Assembly: GCA_035303945.1 (NCBI GenBank)
Contig: DATGQZ010000014.1
Span: 8,809-72,808 of the forward strand
Length of the DNA: 64,000 nt
Source: DATGMS01 sp035303945
GTDB lineage: Bacteria; Bacteroidota; Bacteroidia; Cytophagales; Cyclobacteriaceae
Direction of reading: 5' to 3'
The first letter of the stretch is position 1. Every line of letters begins with the position of its first letter. Of the stretch, positions 42,772 through 52,770 are shown in pieces. The translations under genes and the position numbers were made by a program. A model generated the notes under the pieces. The model did no database searches. It was not told where the DNA came from and was given only the letters and a program-made list of their open reading frames with translations.

Positions 42772-45700
42772 TCAGTCTATTTTCTTATGGGTTTGTAGAT
42801 AAGCAACTAATTCTATGATCTCCTTGTCGGATAGGTTTTCAAACAACCCCATGGGCATCATGGATACAGGCGTAACTTCCCTCGCCTGGATGGACGACTT
42901 ATTGATAATCACCGGATCCTGACCTACAACCCGTAAAGTGAGCTGACGATTATTTTCCGCGATGACATTCCCGGAATAATTCCTTCCATCCCGAGTCGTA
43001 ATGACTACCATCCTATAATCGTCCTGGATTTCAGCGCTAGGATCCAACACATTTAGAAGAATATACTCCACATCAGATCGGTTTGAGCCAGTAAGGTCGG
43101 GCCCCATCACGCCACCTTCTCCATACATCTTATGACAAGGTCCGCACACGTTTTGAAATACCATTTTTCCCTTCTTCAGATCAGCTTTTGCCAAAGCCTC
43201 CGGCTTCAACATCTCCCTGTACTTCTGATAAGCTGCCTCGTCTTTGGCTACGGATTCAATAGGACCCCAAATCTCAATAAATCCACTTCCAACCACCCTA
43301 AGCAGCTGTCTGGCTACCGTTGGCGATATTTCCCGTTTAGGAATTCTGTTTTCCTTGATTTCGGCTACCAGCATGCCACCATACCGCGGACGTGAGGACA
43401 AGGTATTTACAGCTTCTATTTTCTCCTCTTGGCTAAAGTCTTTATACCCTTGGATAAGAAACCTACCTAAGGATTCACTATCGAAGGCTGCTATAGCCCG
43501 GATAGCCTCTAATCTCATTTTATCTTCCTTCAACAGCTTGGGAAGCTCTCCGACTAGGGCATTGTTCTGTTGGGCTGACAACAATCTCAATGACCTCACC
43601 CTTTGCTCCACGGGCGTTTTTGTGTCCTTAAGCGTCGCCAAAGCACGTTGGGTCGCCTCTCTATCTCCGAATAGATCCGAAATAGCTGTCGCAAGTGCTC
43701 GGTTCTCTGCGGATGTTTTCTGAAGTTTCGACGCTGTTGCTGCCCAATTGTTCGGAGCTGAAAGATCGGTCCTTCCCTCCATACCGCTAAGCATTCCTTC
43801 CAGCAAAAGGGAGGTATTATTGCCGCCTTTGTCCAACACCTGAACCAACGCATTTAGTTGGTCACCATCCACGGCACGTCTTGCAATGGCTCGGGTAACA
43901 AAGGGAATTTTTGAGTTGGCAGAAAGTTGTAAAAATCGATTTGCATCTTTCTCTATTAAGGATTCCACTCCATACCAGATCATTTTAGGCAGGTTGTGGT
44001 CTTCACTATCTTCCCCATGTTCCAATAGATTGGCTGCAATATCCCATTTTTCGTCCGTAGAAATTCTTTGGAGCGCTGAAGCCAGATACAAGCGCACAAC
44101 AGGTGAATTATCTTGTTTGGCCATTTGAATAAATTTGCTCTTCGCCTCCTTCGACGCATTCATGTCCTCACACAAGAATTGAATCGCCCATCCCCTTACG
44201 TGCTCTTCTTTATCATTCAATGCTTGAAGCAACTGTCTTTCTTCAAAAGCGCCTATCTGATGCAAAGTCCACATAGCTCTTAACCTGAAGTCCGCATTTC
44301 TATCATTGTTGAATATTTCAAATAAATCTGCAGCGGCTTCCTTTTTAAGGACACCATTAACGGCTCTCTTCTGAAGAATACCGCGAGCCCTTCGGGCATG
44401 CCAGTCACTATTGCTTTTTTGAAGATTCACCAAGTCCCTGTCCGATAATGTATTCAAGTCTCCATATCTCCCCTTGAAATCTGTGGCAAGGCTGTTCACT
44501 GGCATAGTTCGGAAAATTCTACCTGTCTCAGAATTTAAGACCTCCTGACCACAAATATCAGCATCATGCCAATCAAGGGTATAAAGGCCACCATCGGGTC
44601 CCACCTCCATACTAAAACCTACCCATTGGGCATTATTGGCAGTCAAAAAGTCGTCGCCATGCTTGCCTACAAAGCCAGAACCTGAGGGTTCCAAAATGTC
44701 CGAAAGTATAGCATGTTCATGAATATTTGCCATAAATATCCGCCCTCTCTCCTCTTCTGGAAAAGCATCCGACTGATAAATTCTAGCTCCCCCATGTGCA
44801 GATCTGTGACTATGGTCGGTAATCGTCTTGATATCGTCATAGACATAGGGATTAAAGTGCTGCCCACCCTGACGATGATAGATTCCCCCTGGTACAATAT
44901 GCCACAAATGGGGAATTACACAAGCTGTGATAAATAACCTCCCCTTTGCGTCATAATCAATTCCCCAAGGATTGCTAAATCCGTGCGCTACCACTTCAAA
45001 GCGATCTTTCACAGGATGATAACGCCAAACGCCACCGTTGATATCAACTCCTTCAGCTTCCAACAAATCTTCGGGAAACGGATCATTGTGATAATAAAGT
45101 TTCCCATTTCCTTTGGGCTTGCGGATTTTGGACGGGGTAGCAAAGCCTTGTAACCCATAGAGCCAACCGTCTGGACCCCAGTGAAGGCTGTTCAAGGTCT
45201 CATGTCGATCCCTGATCCCCCAGCCGGTTAGCAATACCTCGATATCCTCCATATCGGCCTTATCATCTCCATTTCGATCAGGCACAAACAATAGATTTGG
45301 TGGAGCGCCCAAATAAAGCCCATCAAAACCAACTGCCATTGCAGCGGGAAAGGCCAGACCTTCCAGAAACACTTTTTGGCTATCTGCCTCACCATCTCCA
45401 TCTGTGTCTTCCAAAATGAGGATCCGGCTATTACCAGCATTGGAAAAGCCATGTCCACGCGATTCATAATCCCTGTTTTCGGCCACCCATAACCTTCCCT
45501 TGTCGTCCCAGCAGAATGCCATGGGTTGGGTGATCATGGGTTCGGCAGCCCATACATTGACTTTGTAACCCTGCTTAACGGTCATGGCCTCCACCGCCTC
45601 CCATGGCTGCAGGAATTTGGCGTTTCGCCCTTCCTCTTGGGCTATCCGCCATAACTCGGTGGCGCTGTACATACCTACCTTGCCCGAAAAGTCGCCCCAC

Positions 45701-46593
45701 CACTCGTTGATCTCCAAATCATTTATCGATCCTGAATGAACTACCAGTTGATGCCTGATCGTCTCTGTCTTTCCAGCGGGAATGTTCCAGTCATCATCCC
45801 TGGTATAAGAAGGTCCTACACCCAATTGCCCATCCACGCGCCACTTGTTGGGATATCCGCGGTTTTCTGGATGTTCGAAAATGGTGATGTTTGCCATATC
45901 GTCCCGGCCATCCACCTGCATCGCCACGTTAACCCACATAGCAGGCTGTCCTTCTGCCTTCTCATTCTTTTGCCTCGCTGCATTGACTACCTCCCCTTTA
46001 ATATCCTTTTTCCAAGGCATCCTTAGAAAAAGTCCGCCGTAGTCATACATCCCAATGGTAATGTCTGTTTTTGCTTCACCTTTCCATTCGAGCTCTAAAT
46101 AATATCTGCCTTCAGATTCCCGCATGGTCCAGGTTTGCGTCTCGAGCATCGATGGCGTTCCTTGCTCATCCAATAATTCATATACCGTTTGCCATTGTAC
46201 TTCCTCTCCCTCATCGGTAATGGCATGTACGGCAACTTTTCTCCAATAGCCTTCACCAGGATTGTGAAAATAATCCCTTCCGTTGACGCGGGTGAATCCC
46301 CAATACAATCCAGTCTGGTGCTTATGGTGTCCTGGACTGTATTCAGTTAATATGCCCTTGCCGTCTGGAGCAGCAATTGGATGAATATAGGGCCTGAAGT
46401 CCGGCTTTGCATTTTGAACAAGCAAAGGCTCGTCTCCATCCTTTCGATAGATTGAGACCGTTTCTTCCCTTTCATCTAAGACAATTCTTAATTCAGTGGT
46501 TTCGTCTACATGCTCTTGTTGTTGGGATTGACCCGAACTACAACTATAAAGAATGGCGGCACCAAGGGCAAAAAGTAAAAATCTTCCGATCAT
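42772..46593 (-). CDS. PmoA-like / PVC-type beta-propeller / HEAT / cytochrome c fusion lipoprotein
   Basis: 1273 residues from ATG 46593 (MIGRFLLF, lipobox LYSCSS); the frame is open 20 codons upstream without signal features. Domains by eye: a PmoA-family (DUF6807-like) domain to about residue 315 (GILTEYSPGHHKHQTGLYWG), a PVC-type beta-propeller (about 330-720, starting VKQGYKVNVWAAEP), helical HEAT-like repeats (about 740-1120), and a C-terminal cytochrome c with CGPCH (Cys1150, Cys1153, His1154) and a late methionine-rich PVSMMPMG ligand region. This suggests a surface or periplasmic sugar-processing enzyme that passes electrons to the heme. It is the last gene of the sigma-FecR-SusC-SusD group, 68 bases after susD, separated by a hairpin. 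Confidence 0.85.
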   Translation of the reverse strand: MIGRFLLFALGAAILYSCSSGQSQQQEHVDETTELRIVLDEREETVSIYRKDGDEPLLVQNAKPDFRPYIHPIAAPDGKGILTEYSPGHHKHQTGLYWGFTRVNGRDYFHNPGEGYWRKVAVHAITDEGEEVQWQTVYELLDEQGTPSMLETQTWTMRESEGRYYLELEWKGEAKTDITIGMYDYGGLFLRMPWKKDIKGEVVNAARQKNEKAEGQPAMWVNVAMQVDGRDDMANITIFEHPENRGYPNKWRVDGQLGVGPSYTRDDDWNIPAGKTETIRHQLVVHSGSINDLEINEWWGDFSGKVGMYSATELWRIAQEEGRNAKFLQPWEAVEAMTVKQGYKVNVWAAEPMITQPMAFCWDDKGRLWVAENRDYESRGHGFSNAGNSRILILEDTDGDGEADSQKVFLEGLAFPAAMAVGFDGLYLGAPPNLLFVPDRNGDDKADMEDIEVLLTGWGIRDRHETLNSLHWGPDGWLYGLQGFATPSKIRKPKGNGKLYYHNDPFPEDLLEAEGVDINGGVWRYHPVKDRFEVVAHGFSNPWGIDYDAKGRLFITACVIPHLWHIVPGGIYHRQGGQHFNPYVYDDIKTITDHSHRSAHGGARIYQSDAFPEEERGRIFMANIHEHAILSDILEPSGSGFVGKHGDDFLTANNAQWVGFSMEVGPDGGLYTLDWHDADICGQEVLNSETGRIFRTMPVNSLATDFKGRYGDLNTLSDRDLVNLQKSNSDWHARRARGILQKRAVNGVLKKEAAADLFEIFNNDRNADFRLRAMWTLHQIGAFEERQLLQALNDKEEHVRGWAIQFLCEDMNASKEAKSKFIQMAKQDNSPVVRLYLASALQRISTDEKWDIAANLLEHGEDSEDHNLPKMIWYGVESLIEKDANRFLQLSANSKIPFVTRAIARRAVDGDQLNALVQVLDKGGNNTSLLLEGMLSGMEGRTDLSAPNNWAATASKLQKTSAENRALATAISDLFGDREATQRALATLKDTKTPVEQRVRSLRLLSAQQNNALVGELPKLLKEDKMRLEAIRAIAAFDSESLGRFLIQGYKDFSQEEKIEAVNTLSSRPRYGGMLVAEIKENRIPKREISPTVARQLLRVVGSGFIEIWGPIESVAKDEAAYQKYREMLKPEALAKADLKKGKMVFQNVCGPCHKMYGEGGVMGPDLTGSNRSDVEYILLNVLDPSAEIQDDYRMVVITTRDGRNYSGNVIAENNRQLTLRVVGQDPVIINKSSIQAREVTPVSMMPMGLFENLSDKEIIELVAYLQTHKKID

Positions 46594-46632
46594 CGCTTTT
46601 ATTTGTTTCAAAATTTTTAGGTTTATCGTTAA

Positions 46633-46656
46633 GGGCTGCCCCTTTCGGGGCAACCC
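46633..46656 (-). terminator. Strong hairpin after the SusD-like gene
   Basis: 10-bp stem GGGTTGCCCC/GGGGCAGCCC (minus strand, one G-T pair) closed by a GAAA tetraloop. Only a short TT follows, so it may partly terminate or set the 3' end of the susCD message. Confidence 0.55.
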
Positions 46657-46661
46657 GTATA

Positions 46662-48242
46662 TTACCAGTTAGGATTTTGAGATAGATTTGGATTTAACTC
46701 TATTTCCCTCTGTGGAACGGGCCACAAGTAATCTCTTTGCGGATTAAACACCTTCAAGAAGCCAGGAAGGGAAATGGTCTGCAGGTTGCCACTTGCGTCA
46801 ACATACGTCATCCCGTAGATGATTCCAGGTATGACCTCCTCCGCCGTCCTCCAACGCCTGAGGTCAAAATACCTCAAACCTTCAAAAGCAAACTCAACCA
46901 ACCGCTCTCGCCTGACAACTTCACGAAGCTCACTTTGCCCGCTGACATTTTGGATTGGAGGCATATTCACATCAGGTCTCGCTCTTACTTCATTGATGGC
47001 AGCCAATACGCTCTCATCGATCTGGTTCAGTTCAATCTTAGCTTCTGCGTAGGACAATAATACCTCGGCATACCTAATGAAAATAAGATTGATCCCGCAG
47101 TTGGACGGCTGAGCCATGTCTTCAGCATTGAGGTACTTCTTTACATTAAAGCCAGTAGCTGTCGAATTTTCGGCATAACCTATCGCATCGCCAGTACCAC
47201 TGCCTGGTCTGGGGTCATAAATCTGACCATTAAACAGCATATCCCCAAGCACGAAGATAGAATATTTCAACCGAGGATCACGATTTTTATAAGGATTCCT
47301 TGGGTCAAAGCCGCTTGTAGGATCTGCAATATCCTTCCCGTTTGACATTTGATAAGCATCCACCGCTTGCTTGGTGGGCACAAAGCTGTTGACCTGTGGG
47401 AACAAGCTGTTGGGAGTAGTCAGACTGAAAATATTATTGCTCTGAATATTTTTGATGTACTCCCTGCTCATGATCACCTCTTCGTTATTTTCTGCTTCGT
47501 AGCTAAACAACTTTTCATAGCGGGGATAAAGGCGATAAACGTTGAGATCCATCACCTTTTTAGCTGCTGTAGCGGCTTCTTGGTATCGGTGTGCGTAAAG
47601 CATTGCCCGTGCCTGTAAAGCCAAGGCTGCCCCTTTCGTCATTCTTCCTTTTTCCTGCTGAACCGTCGGCAAAAGGTCGGCCGCCTCATTTAGTTCTGAA
47701 TAAACAAAATCCCACACTTCTGATACTGGGGTTCTCGTTAATGCCCTAGCCTCTTCCAATGTTGTTTCCTTCTTCAGCAGTGGCACATCGCCGTATAAAA
47801 TCGCCAAGCGCGTATAGAAAAAAGCACGTAGAACCTTTACCTCGCCCATTAGCCTATTGATTAAATCTTGGTTCAACCCTTCACTTTCTTTCGCCTTGTC
47901 CAGAAATATGTTAGCAGCTTGAATACCGGTGTATGCATCAGTCCAAGTCCTCAAGACTTTGCCAATAGTTGCATCGTAAGCACCTTTTTCGATGATGGAT
48001 TCTTCCCTCCACATCAAAGTCACGTGCCCAATATCCGACATGGCATCCCAATTGGTAAAATCTCCAGCACCTTCCAAAAGGGTATAAACGGCATTTGCGC
48101 CCAAGGTAAAATCATTCTCCGTCTGCCAATAGATCTCTGAAGAGACCCGGTCGTTTGGTAGGGTTTCCAAAAGATTGTCGCTACAAGCGACAATAGTAGT
48201 CACCGCTAATAGGGAAAGTAAATGGTTTATTATGTATTTCAT
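46662..48242 (-). CDS. RagB/SusD family nutrient-uptake lipoprotein
   Basis: 526 residues from ATG 48242 (MKYIIN; an ATG four codons upstream is also possible). Lipobox VACSDN, then the SusD helical fold: LETLPNDRVSSEIYWQTENDF at the N-terminus, the TPR-like pairs, and the conserved ending with RRERLVEFAFEGLRYFDLRRW and LWPVPQREIELNPNLSQNPNW. It is an outer-surface glycan-binding lipoprotein that closes on the SusC channel. 12 bases of intergenic spacing to susC support a single transcript. Confidence 0.95.
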   Translation of the reverse strand: MKYIINHLLSLLAVTTIVACSDNLLETLPNDRVSSEIYWQTENDFTLGANAVYTLLEGAGDFTNWDAMSDIGHVTLMWREESIIEKGAYDATIGKVLRTWTDAYTGIQAANIFLDKAKESEGLNQDLINRLMGEVKVLRAFFYTRLAILYGDVPLLKKETTLEEARALTRTPVSEVWDFVYSELNEAADLLPTVQQEKGRMTKGAALALQARAMLYAHRYQEAATAAKKVMDLNVYRLYPRYEKLFSYEAENNEEVIMSREYIKNIQSNNIFSLTTPNSLFPQVNSFVPTKQAVDAYQMSNGKDIADPTSGFDPRNPYKNRDPRLKYSIFVLGDMLFNGQIYDPRPGSGTGDAIGYAENSTATGFNVKKYLNAEDMAQPSNCGINLIFIRYAEVLLSYAEAKIELNQIDESVLAAINEVRARPDVNMPPIQNVSGQSELREVVRRERLVEFAFEGLRYFDLRRWRTAEEVIPGIIYGMTYVDASGNLQTISLPGFLKVFNPQRDYLWPVPQREIELNPNLSQNPNW

Positions 48243-48266
48243 GGTATTGGTCATTCAGGTTATGGA

Positions 48267-51200
48267 TCAGAAATGGATGTTGACGCCCAAGGTACTTACT
48301 GAAGTTTGCGGATAGGCTTCCGTCCTTCCACCCGGGACGGTCTCAGGATCCACATTCCATTCATTCAATGCAGAAAAGGTTAACAAATTAGTAGTAGCCA
48401 CATAGACGTTAACTCTTGCCAATCCAGCTCTCTCAATAAGGCGTGCAGGAAGTTCATAGCTCAACTGTACGTTTTTCACCCGCAGGTAATCGCCGTTGGT
48501 GAGGTCTCTATCAGCCATTACAATGTTTCTAAGATCGTACTTTAGTGGCCTTGGGAATCTGGCGTCTCTATTATCCGGTGTCCAGTAATTGTCCGTAATT
48601 AATTTGTGCGTAAAGCCTCCCCAAATTCCCATTTCCACAATGGCACCTCCAATTCGAGAATTTTTACCCGCCACACCCTGAAGCAGGACATTTAAAGCAA
48701 AAGCTTTATACGTAAAGTTGAGGTTGGAGCCAAAGGTATATTTAGGGAAACTGGTACCTAGGTAGGTCATGTCGTCCGCAGTGATTCGGCCGTCCTCGTT
48801 TAGATCGAGAAACTTAACATCGCCCGGCTCTATGCCTGATCTCATAGTAGGATAGTTGCGAATTTCTTCTTCCGTTTGGAAAAGCCCATCTGTCTTATAA
48901 CCCCAAAATGAGTTGATGGCATATCCTTCTTCCGTGATGTAGCGTGTCTCGTTGCCACCGGTAATGTAAGGACCTGTACCTGCCAAATCCTTTACTTCAT
49001 TGTGGTTTATGTTAAAATTCAGGTTGGCATTGAAACCCACCTTTCCAAAGTAGCTATTGGCTCCTAGTTCAAACTCCCAGCCGCTATTGTCCATTCGCCC
49101 AGCATTTTGTGGGGAAGCCTGTAGTCCCAACGTTCCGGGTACAGGTAGTGATAGAAGAATTCCATCGGTCTTCTTGTGGTAATAATCCGCCGTGATATAA
49201 TATTTGTTGTCCAAAAACTGCGCATCAACACCAATGTTTGACTGCGTAGTGGTCTCCCATGTCAGGTTTTGATTGGCCATTCTGGTTTGCATATAACCCG
49301 GCGCTACGGCACCATCGAATGAGTAGGTTGTCAGGTTCAACGTTTTGAGATAACTGTACAAATCGACAGCCTGATTACCTGTTTGCCCCCAGGATCCGCG
49401 AACCTTCAACTCGTTGACCACAGCACGTAAATTGTCCCAGCTGCTTTCTTCTGAAAGCCTCCAACCTGCCGAAAAGGAAGGGAAGAAACTATATCGGTTA
49501 TCCTGAATAAAGCGGGAAGATCCATCATACCGGGCATTGGCCTCAAACAGGTACTTGTCCTCAAAAGCATAATTCAATCGTCCAAAATAAGAGCGTAAGC
49601 CCCAGCTAAACTCATTGCCACTATTGCTTTTGGTAGCATCATTGGCACCTTGGCTGATGGATTGGATTTGGTTATTGTAAAAATTTTGTCTGTAGGCACT
49701 AAGGTTATTCCCGTTGTTTTCGATTTGAGAATACCCTACCAATACGTTAATATCGTGCTGTGACAGTTGGAGAGAATAATTTAACAAGTTATTAATCGTA
49801 ACCTCTCTGTTGCTATTCCTGATTTCTGTCAATTCGTTTAGAGGCCGCGATAAGGTGACAATGGTAGGATCCCAATAATCCCTGACCTCCAACTTATTTC
49901 TGAAATTCTTACCGCTGGTCATGGTGATTCTAGCTCCCCATTGGGTGGTGAACTTCAATCCCTTAACAATTTCCCAGTCAGCTTTAACGATCCCGGTGAC
50001 GAAATCCTCTGCTGTTCTGGCGGTGCCTGCCGCCTCCGCTTCCATCAATGGATTCTTCCCGTCGGAGCTGATGCCGTAGGTTCCATCAGGATATTTTGGA
50101 ACAGTCCATTGGGAAGTTTGCAACATGTTGTTAAATACAGCATTCTCGTTGATGGGCGACAAAATATCACTATATCTATAATTGATATCTGTTGAGACCA
50201 ATATCTTGGAAGATGCCTGATAATCCGTATTTAACCTGATTTCACCAATTTTCGCTTCTGAATTCGGGATAATGCCGTCCTGGTCTTGATACCGGATACT
50301 TAGCCGTGATTTGATAGTTTCGGTTCCTCCACTGATCGATAGAGAGTGGTTTACCTGAGGCGCAACTTTAAGAACAGCATCATACCATGTGTTTGGCAAA
50401 GGATATTTCAACCTATCGGTAGCGTTGATATACTCTTGGATATACTCTTCGCTAAAGATGGGAGCGCCGCTTGAATTGGTCCAAGCGATATTTTGCAACC
50501 GCATATACTCTTCCAGTCCCATATGGACAGGATTATTATTGGTTCTCTGAAGCGCATAGTAACCGCTATAGGCTACGGATAGCTTGCCGGGTTTTGCTCT
50601 CTTGGTCGTGATCAGAATTACCCCGTTAGCAGCCCGGGAACCATAGATAGCCGTAGATGAAGCGTCCTTCAACACAGATACTGACTCAATGTCTGCGGGG
50701 TTGATATCATGAAGTCTTTGTTCTATGCCGTCAACAATCACCAAGGGTTCATTTGCCCCTAAAGTGGTGATCCCTCTGATCCGCATGACCATATTTGTTT
50801 TACCAGGTGCCGCTCCTTGGTCAAGAATGGTAAGTCCTGCAATTTTGCCTTGTAAGGATTGCTGTATATTCTGTACGGTACGTTTGGACAAATCATCCCC
50901 CTTAATCTCGCTCACCGCACTAGTCATACTCACCTTCCGCTGCTCGCTATAACCCACGACAACAACTTCATCCAGATTTTTTAAATCTTCTTCCAACACC
51001 ATGTCAATCGTTTCACGTCCATTCACGGGTTCCTCTTTAGTGAGGTATCCAATAGACGAAAAAACAAGCACAGCATCCGCAGGAGCTTCTAAAAAGAAAT
51101 TTCCATCTGCATCCGTAACAGTTCCAGTAGATGTTCCTTTTATCATCACATTTACTCCTGGAATAGTCATTCCGTCAACCCTTGACGTCACCTGCCCCTT

Positions 51201-51632
51201 TACGCGAATAAAAAATAAGGCTTGTTGCTTTGCCTTTTCAGCCAACAACCGTTCGGCAAGTTCCAGCGACTTCGCATCAGACATCCCTACCTCTTCAACC
51301 ATCAAAAGGTCCCTGCGAATCTGCCGCAGCTGTAGGTTGTGTTGTTTTAGTAGGTCGGAAAGGGTAGTTATTGAGGCATAGTCGCTATTCTTTCCGAGGG
51401 TGACATTGCGATTTTCTAAGAGATCACTTTGGTACACAATGGACACCTTTTGCATTTCTTCAAATTCCGCCAACAAACGTTGAAGAGATTTCGTGTGCTG
51501 ACTTTGCTTAGCGGGACTCACTGCTTTCTTGTCGTACATGGATACCGCCAGCGATTGTCCCTTTGCCGTTATGGCATACAATTGCGTCGCCATAACCAGC
51601 CATACCAGCTGGTAAAGAACTTTTTTGATCAT
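48267..51632 (-). CDS. SusC/RagA TonB-dependent outer membrane transporter with STN signalling domain
   Basis: 1121 residues. Signal peptide, then a secretin/TonB short N-terminal (STN) domain (about 45-115), a carboxypeptidase-D-like regulatory domain (VKGQVTSRVDGMTIPGVNV), TonB-box DEVVVVGY, plug with the PLVIVDGIEQRLHDINPADIE stretch, and a large barrel ending in phenylalanine (VNIHF). Transport of oligosaccharide or a similar nutrient across the outer membrane, energised by TonB. The STN domain is the part that talks to FecR in the inner membrane, consistent with the adjacent fecR and sigma genes. Confidence 0.95.
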   Translation of the reverse strand: MIKKVLYQLVWLVMATQLYAITAKGQSLAVSMYDKKAVSPAKQSQHTKSLQRLLAEFEEMQKVSIVYQSDLLENRNVTLGKNSDYASITTLSDLLKQHNLQLRQIRRDLLMVEEVGMSDAKSLELAERLLAEKAKQQALFFIRVKGQVTSRVDGMTIPGVNVMIKGTSTGTVTDADGNFFLEAPADAVLVFSSIGYLTKEEPVNGRETIDMVLEEDLKNLDEVVVVGYSEQRKVSMTSAVSEIKGDDLSKRTVQNIQQSLQGKIAGLTILDQGAAPGKTNMVMRIRGITTLGANEPLVIVDGIEQRLHDINPADIESVSVLKDASSTAIYGSRAANGVILITTKRAKPGKLSVAYSGYYALQRTNNNPVHMGLEEYMRLQNIAWTNSSGAPIFSEEYIQEYINATDRLKYPLPNTWYDAVLKVAPQVNHSLSISGGTETIKSRLSIRYQDQDGIIPNSEAKIGEIRLNTDYQASSKILVSTDINYRYSDILSPINENAVFNNMLQTSQWTVPKYPDGTYGISSDGKNPLMEAEAAGTARTAEDFVTGIVKADWEIVKGLKFTTQWGARITMTSGKNFRNKLEVRDYWDPTIVTLSRPLNELTEIRNSNREVTINNLLNYSLQLSQHDINVLVGYSQIENNGNNLSAYRQNFYNNQIQSISQGANDATKSNSGNEFSWGLRSYFGRLNYAFEDKYLFEANARYDGSSRFIQDNRYSFFPSFSAGWRLSEESSWDNLRAVVNELKVRGSWGQTGNQAVDLYSYLKTLNLTTYSFDGAVAPGYMQTRMANQNLTWETTTQSNIGVDAQFLDNKYYITADYYHKKTDGILLSLPVPGTLGLQASPQNAGRMDNSGWEFELGANSYFGKVGFNANLNFNINHNEVKDLAGTGPYITGGNETRYITEEGYAINSFWGYKTDGLFQTEEEIRNYPTMRSGIEPGDVKFLDLNEDGRITADDMTYLGTSFPKYTFGSNLNFTYKAFALNVLLQGVAGKNSRIGGAIVEMGIWGGFTHKLITDNYWTPDNRDARFPRPLKYDLRNIVMADRDLTNGDYLRVKNVQLSYELPARLIERAGLARVNVYVATTNLLTFSALNEWNVDPETVPGGRTEAYPQTSVSTLGVNIHF

Positions 51633-51682
51633 AATTTTTGGTTTTTTGTTAATTGGAATTGGGTGATTATTGGTTATTTTTT

Positions 51683-52636
51683 TTACGGTACTGCATAATT
51701 TTTAAGTTCGACTTTATAAATAGCAGCAATATCTTGAATCAGGGTATCAATATTGTCCGCGGGAATTCTTCCAGATATCCTTTTATCCAACAGATCCTTT
51801 TCCACGACATGAAGCCTAACACCATAGGTATCTTCGATCATGGTCAATAATTCTTGAAGGCTGGTACGATCAAGCGTTAATTTTCCAACTTTCCAGGAAG
51901 AATACACTTCAGGATTGACTTTTGTCTTGGAGTAACCGGACGAATTCTTGTCAATCGAAACCATTTCCCCTGGAAGCATTGCAACCGTTTCGTTCGCTCC
52001 TTTCTTTCCTATATTGATCTTGCCGGAGTTCAACACCACCCTCGTGCTGTGAATCCGTTTAGCCACGGTAAATTCTGTCCCAATCACTTCCACATACATG
52101 TCTCCGCCAGTATGTACCAGAAATTTCTGTTTGTCTTGCGTTTGGTTAACGGAAAAAAAGGCTTCACCTTCGAGCGTTACTTCCCTCGGTGTTTTACCAT
52201 TCCATTCCGCTTTATAACTAAGGATACTGTTTCCATTCAACACCACGCGGGAGCGGTCAGGCAAAACGACTGCTTTTATTTCTCCATAAGATGTGCTATG
52301 CACGACTGTACCTTGATGTAAAAACACATAGGCTATGGCAGCAACAAGAACCGCTAGCGACAACGCGGCTGCGACTTTAATTTCAGTGACATATGGAACC
52401 AACCCTTGCCAAACTGACTCGGAAGTCTCCGCATGCTTGGGCACGACAATTTCATCATCTATCCTTTTTAAAAGCTCAGCTTCCAAACCGACTTTTTCTT
52501 CTTCAGAGAGTGTTTGTACAAATCCCTCATCGTCTTCAAAGGACCGGTACCAAATATCCAATTCCTTTTTCTCGGAGTCGGATATGGTGCCGGCATAAAA
52601 TTTATCAATGAGGCGCCCCAAATGCTTGTTGTCCAT
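51683..52636 (-). CDS. FecR family anti-sigma / signal-transducing protein
   Basis: 317 residues. A cytosolic N-terminus (about 1-80) that should bind the sigma factor, one membrane helix (SLAVLVAAIAYVFLH), a FecR domain (YGEIKAVVLPDRSRVVLNGN) and a C-terminal DUF4974-type domain (LTLDRTSLQELLTMIEDTYG). It passes the state of the transporter to the ECF sigma factor. Located between susC and the sigma gene. Confidence 0.93.
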   Translation of the reverse strand: MDNKHLGRLIDKFYAGTISDSEKKELDIWYRSFEDDEGFVQTLSEEEKVGLEAELLKRIDDEIVVPKHAETSESVWQGLVPYVTEIKVAAALSLAVLVAAIAYVFLHQGTVVHSTSYGEIKAVVLPDRSRVVLNGNSILSYKAEWNGKTPREVTLEGEAFFSVNQTQDKQKFLVHTGGDMYVEVIGTEFTVAKRIHSTRVVLNSGKINIGKKGANETVAMLPGEMVSIDKNSSGYSKTKVNPEVYSSWKVGKLTLDRTSLQELLTMIEDTYGVRLHVVEKDLLDKRISGRIPADNIDTLIQDIAAIYKVELKNYAVP

Positions 52637-52770
52637 CCAGTGTTGTTTTGGCTTCTACTACTATAGTCACTTCAGGTGGCAACATCCACCATGTGTCGAA
52701 GATTTTTTTTTGAAAAATAATGCATTCAGTACAGCAACATAGACAGCCAAATCCAATGACTTGAGCGTAG

